Assembly (NCBI GenBank): GCA_027575765.1
Contig: JANBPT010000411.1
Location: 1-37,453, forward strand
DNA from: Tieghemiomyces parasiticus
Lineage: Eukaryota > Kickxellomycota > Dimargaritomycetes > Dimargaritales > Dimargaritaceae
Length of the DNA stretch: 37,453 bases
Reading direction: 5' to 3'
Part shown: positions 35,039 to 37,453 of the stretch, piece after piece
Numbering within the stretch: position 1 is the stretch's first letter
Layout: each line of letters opens with the position of its first letter
Program-made: the position numbers and the translations under genes
Notes under the pieces: generated by a model
What the model was told of the DNA's origin: nothing
The model's database searches: none
Seen by the model: the letters and a program-made list of their open reading frames with translations, nothing else

Positions 35039-35115
35039 AAACCTATTCGTGACTCACCACCAGGACCCAATCTCGGACACATCTCCCAGCTATATAAGCC
35101 ACATAAAATCTACTA

Positions 35116-35301
35116 ATGCCTTTCTCAATCATATCTTTATCTAACCTTGCAACTAGTACAATAAAATTACCTTCCAGAGTCTTGGATTACCACAACCTTC
35201 TTTCCTCTTTCTACTCCCCTCTGTTACTAGCACTAGTAAACCTGTATACCAGCTTAACCATATTTTCCCCTTGTTGCCTTTGGCATCATTACGGGCCGTG
35301 A
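35116..35301 (+). CDS. small hydrophobic hypothetical ORF
   Basis: A 61-residue ATG frame begins 18 bases after a TATATAAG sequence. The second half is hydrophobic (LLLALV and neighbouring Leu/Thr/Ser residues), resembling a membrane segment. No family is recognised. The very short spacing to the TATA-like site leaves little room for a leader, so this may be non-coding. Confidence 0.15.
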   Translation: MPFSIISLSNLATSTIKLPSRVLDYHNLLSSFYSPLLLALVNLYTSLTIFSPCCLWHHYGP

Positions 35302-36009
35302 GGAGTCCCAATTGTAGTTTCTTACCACTACTAGTGCGGACAACGCCGAGCTACTAGCCCATACAATTGTTACGGCCGGTTAAAACCCCGCCCCCTTGTT
35401 TGAGGTGAGTGGAAAATACTGATGCGGGCCAAGTTGGTAGTTTAGTGGATTCTCGATGAACAATGCCAAAGGTTGTTAGCCCTGATCCTTTAGGTAGCGT
35501 GACGCTGTTCAATCTCCCAACGCCACGTAAGTAGGTCGTAAAGTAAGTTGTGCTTGCCAGCCGCCTACTCACCGGTGCACACTGCCCTGCTTTAAGGTTC
35601 TAGATGCAACCCAGGGTTACTAGTACCGACCCAATAGCTTGTTAAGGGGGACGAAGTGTGTACTGAAGATGATTGAGGCTATGAAAATAACTTGTCAGCG
35701 TTCTCTGACTAGGTCGCAAACGAGTCAAAAGGTGGTTGACCGGACGGTGCAACCCCTTCCACCCGTGGCCGATCGTACCGCCTAACCGACCGGATAAGGG
35801 TCCCACTTACGATTGCATCAAGCAATACAGCCCTGGCTGTATACATTGGCCGCGGTCGATAGAGTGGAGTCTTTCTATGGGCCATACGGCTGAGGCCGCG
35901 TGGGACAGAGAGGAGACACGGTGCACACAGTGACACAGAATTCCTGGCTGCTTTAGTTTCCTCCGCCCCCTCCCCTGTCTTCATATAAAAATGAGGTTTT
36001 GCTAATAGT

Positions 36010-36261
36010 ATGGCTGACGACCTATTCCGAGTGAAAGCCGAGTCGTGGTCCTTCGCTTTGGATCGATTGAAGGGGAGAGACAAGGATGGAGACAGGCCCA
36101 GCGAGGGAAATAGGGTAACACGGTCTGAATCGTGGAACCCCTTCGTAAATGGTTGGCACCGAACAGCGTGTCCGCCCTGCGTCTGTCGCCATGCCTGGTA
36201 TCACCCACAGAGGGGTGGTATTGGTGGCAAAACGCAGGTTGGTGGCTACGGTACGAGGTGA
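36010..36261 (+). CDS. small hypothetical ORF or decayed gene fragment
   Basis: An 83-residue ATG frame starting MADDLFRVKAE, with a charged first half and a Cys/His/Gly-rich end. TATAAAA lies about 20 bases upstream of the ATG. No domain is recognised. It sits about 390 bases upstream of the secreted-protein gene, on the same strand. It could be a remnant or chance. Confidence 0.2.
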   Translation: MADDLFRVKAESWSFALDRLKGRDKDGDRPSEGNRVTRSESWNPFVNGWHRTACPPCVCRHAWYHPQRGGIGGKTQVGGYGTR

Positions 36262-36451
36262 CCCGTGTAAGGCCCTAATGGGAGCGGCTGGCTTTTTATT
36301 TAGCCTTCACTCGACCGACAAGCAAAGGGACAAGATACGGTAGGAGACAGCGACGGTAACACACTGTCCGCCTTAGGGCCCAGCGTCGTTGTCCTTATAC
36401 GCATCACCTGGCCTAACTGCATAAAAAAGGACAGAGCACGACTCTGCCGCT

Positions 36452-36457
36452 TATAAA
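36452..36457 (+). promoter_or_regulatory. TATA box of the secreted-protein gene
   Basis: TATAAA lies 196 bases upstream of the ATG at 36648 and is followed by a pyrimidine-rich leader. This is a typical arrangement for a strongly expressed fungal gene. Confidence 0.45.
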
Positions 36458-36647
36458 CCCTTCCTTCGCCACCCCAACACTGCCACCGTGTCTTCCCTAC
36501 CCCTTGCCATCTGCTGCTCTACTGCACTGGCCTCTGTCAGACCGACGGCCCTGCCCATTGTCTTGACCTGGTACCAGTTAACCCATTCTTTCTACGCTAC
36601 TCCATCTCCGCTGGCTCACCACCACCAGGCCTGGGCGATCTACCACC

Positions 36648-37453
36648 ATGACCGCCACATACACCATGCTCGTTATCGGTCTCGTGCTGGTCCTTACGCC
36701 CTCGTCCCAAGCCGGAGATATCCGCTCCCCCAATGATGGCGGCACTACGAGGCCTTCAGCCCTCTATCCATACACCAGTAAATATTGGAGAACCGTCCTC
36801 GACAGTCCGGGCCCCTCCACCGTACCGACAGCCGAGGTGTCTAGGGACGGTTCCAACGTCCTCTCCGCGTACGACAACGACAACTACGAAACCATTACCA
36901 GTGGATCGCCTACGGACGGTCCAGGCATCCCTTTCAATCCTGCTGCTACAAGCCCCCAAATGGCCAACCATGCGATAACCTCGCCCATCAACTCTGCTAG
37001 TTATGCTGCCGAACTCGTTTGGAGTGGCATAGAAGCCTGGTTGTTAAACAACCCTCAATTCATGAGTGGTTACAAAAAATATCGGAAAAAATTTCTTGGT
37101 AAGCTGGAGACTATCTCTCACGCTTGCCACGGCCGTGCTAACCCCGAGTCTCCGACCAGCGACGCCGAGATCACGCCGGAAGTCATTAAGAAAGACTTAG
37201 ACACAATCCGGAAACAAATCATTCTACTACCTACCAAGGCTGTAGAAAGGAGAATGGTTGATGGATACCTAAAGAATTGGGGCGGCAAGCTTAGCGAACT
37301 GATCTCCGTTTACAACTGTATAGGAAGTCCCAACTGTATGCCCGCCTTTGTGACCATAGATACTACCCAGAAACCCCGAAAGATCAAGTTCACTATACCC
37401 TTCCATGCCGCCCAAGGGCGCCCGGCAAGCCTGGACTGTCCAGCCTTGGTCAG
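36648..37453 (+). CDS. secreted protein of unknown function, 3' end outside the window
   Basis: The frame is open for 268 codons from an ATG in good context (CACCATGA) to the window edge, with no stop. Residues 1-22 form a clear signal peptide: hydrophobic core MLVIGLVLVL (7-16) and likely cleavage after SSQA (A22). Residues 23-115 are polar, rich in Ser, Pro, Asp and Asn. Residues from about 118 on are helical and charged (SGIEAWLLNNPQF, then VIKKDLDTIRKQI). Four cysteines are visible in the mature part: C160, C224, C230 and C264. I recognise no family. Entry to the secretory pathway is well supported; function is not. A GTAAGC sequence at 37099 could be a donor but the frame stays open and protein-like through it. 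An alternative start at ATG 36666 would keep most of the signal peptide. Confidence 0.85.
   Translation, partial: MTATYTMLVIGLVLVLTPSSQAGDIRSPNDGGTTRPSALYPYTSKYWRTVLDSPGPSTVPTAEVSRDGSNVLSAYDNDNYETITSGSPTDGPGIPFNPAATSPQMANHAITSPINSASYAAELVWSGIEAWLLNNPQFMSGYKKYRKKFLGKLETISHACHGRANPESPTSDAEITPEVIKKDLDTIRKQIILLPTKAVERRMVDGYLKNWGGKLSELISVYNCIGSPNCMPAFVTIDTTQKPRKIKFTIPFHAAQGRPASLDCPALV

Larger units (their letters stand above)
34801..36647. other. upstream region of the secreted-protein gene, several TATA-like sites
   Basis: TATA-like sequences on the plus strand occur at about 34862 (TATAAAAG), 35091 (TATATAAG), 35984 (TATAAAA) and 36452 (TATAAA). Two are followed within 30 bases by ATG frames: 35116-35301 (61 residues, hydrophobic) and 36010-36261 (83 residues, charged). 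Neither is recognised. An 8-bp inverted repeat with a 7-base spacer lies at 35016-35038. The 160 bases before the next gene are pyrimidine-rich, as expected of a leader. Confidence 0.45.

Overview
The window looks like nuclear DNA of a filamentous or early-diverging fungus. The evidence is a spliced amphiphysin-type BAR-SH3 gene, a fungal-style single-finger GATA factor, a eukaryotic Pus9/RPUSD2-type pseudouridine synthase, and spliceosomal introns of about 190-275 bases with GTAAGT donors. No bacterial operons, rRNA, tRNA or CRISPR arrays were seen. The exact lineage cannot be fixed by eye. The GC-leaning codon use and abundant C/G homopolymers in non-coding DNA would fit a zoopagomycete-like fungus, but that is a guess.

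Layout. (1) 1-8.3 kb is gene-dense. A probable SNAPIN (BLOC-1 subunit) homologue on + (two exons at 1205-2110, possibly with an upstream exon from 660) is followed by a five-exon BAR-SH3 endocytosis gene on + (3599-6096). The intronless tRNA pseudouridine synthase on - (8292-6382) converges on it. (2) 8.3-14.35 kb has no recognisable gene. It holds a telomere-repeat-like box about 250 bp upstream of the pseudouridine synthase, microsatellites and short unconvincing ORFs. (3) 14351-16429 on - encodes a 692-residue GATA zinc-finger factor. (4) 16.4-36.6 kb is about 20 kb without a recognisable gene. Its first 2.7 kb, upstream of the GATA gene, is purine-rich on + (pyrimidine-rich in the GATA transcript direction) and carries several consensus splice donors on the minus strand, which suggests a long spliced 5' leader. 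(5) 36648 to the window edge on + is the 5' part of an unrecognised secreted protein gene with a clear signal peptide and four cysteines in the visible mature part. A TATA box lies about 190 bp upstream.

Functional picture. The two left-hand + genes both belong to membrane trafficking (BLOC-1 on endosomes; amphiphysin at endocytic sites). The other three genes (tRNA modification, transcription, secretion) have no obvious link to them. The five coding introns that can be placed with confidence all have GTAAGT donors and all interrupt codons in phase 1. The most novel items are the secreted orphan protein at the right edge, the tandem PPxY motifs in the amphiphysin linker, and the large gene-free block.
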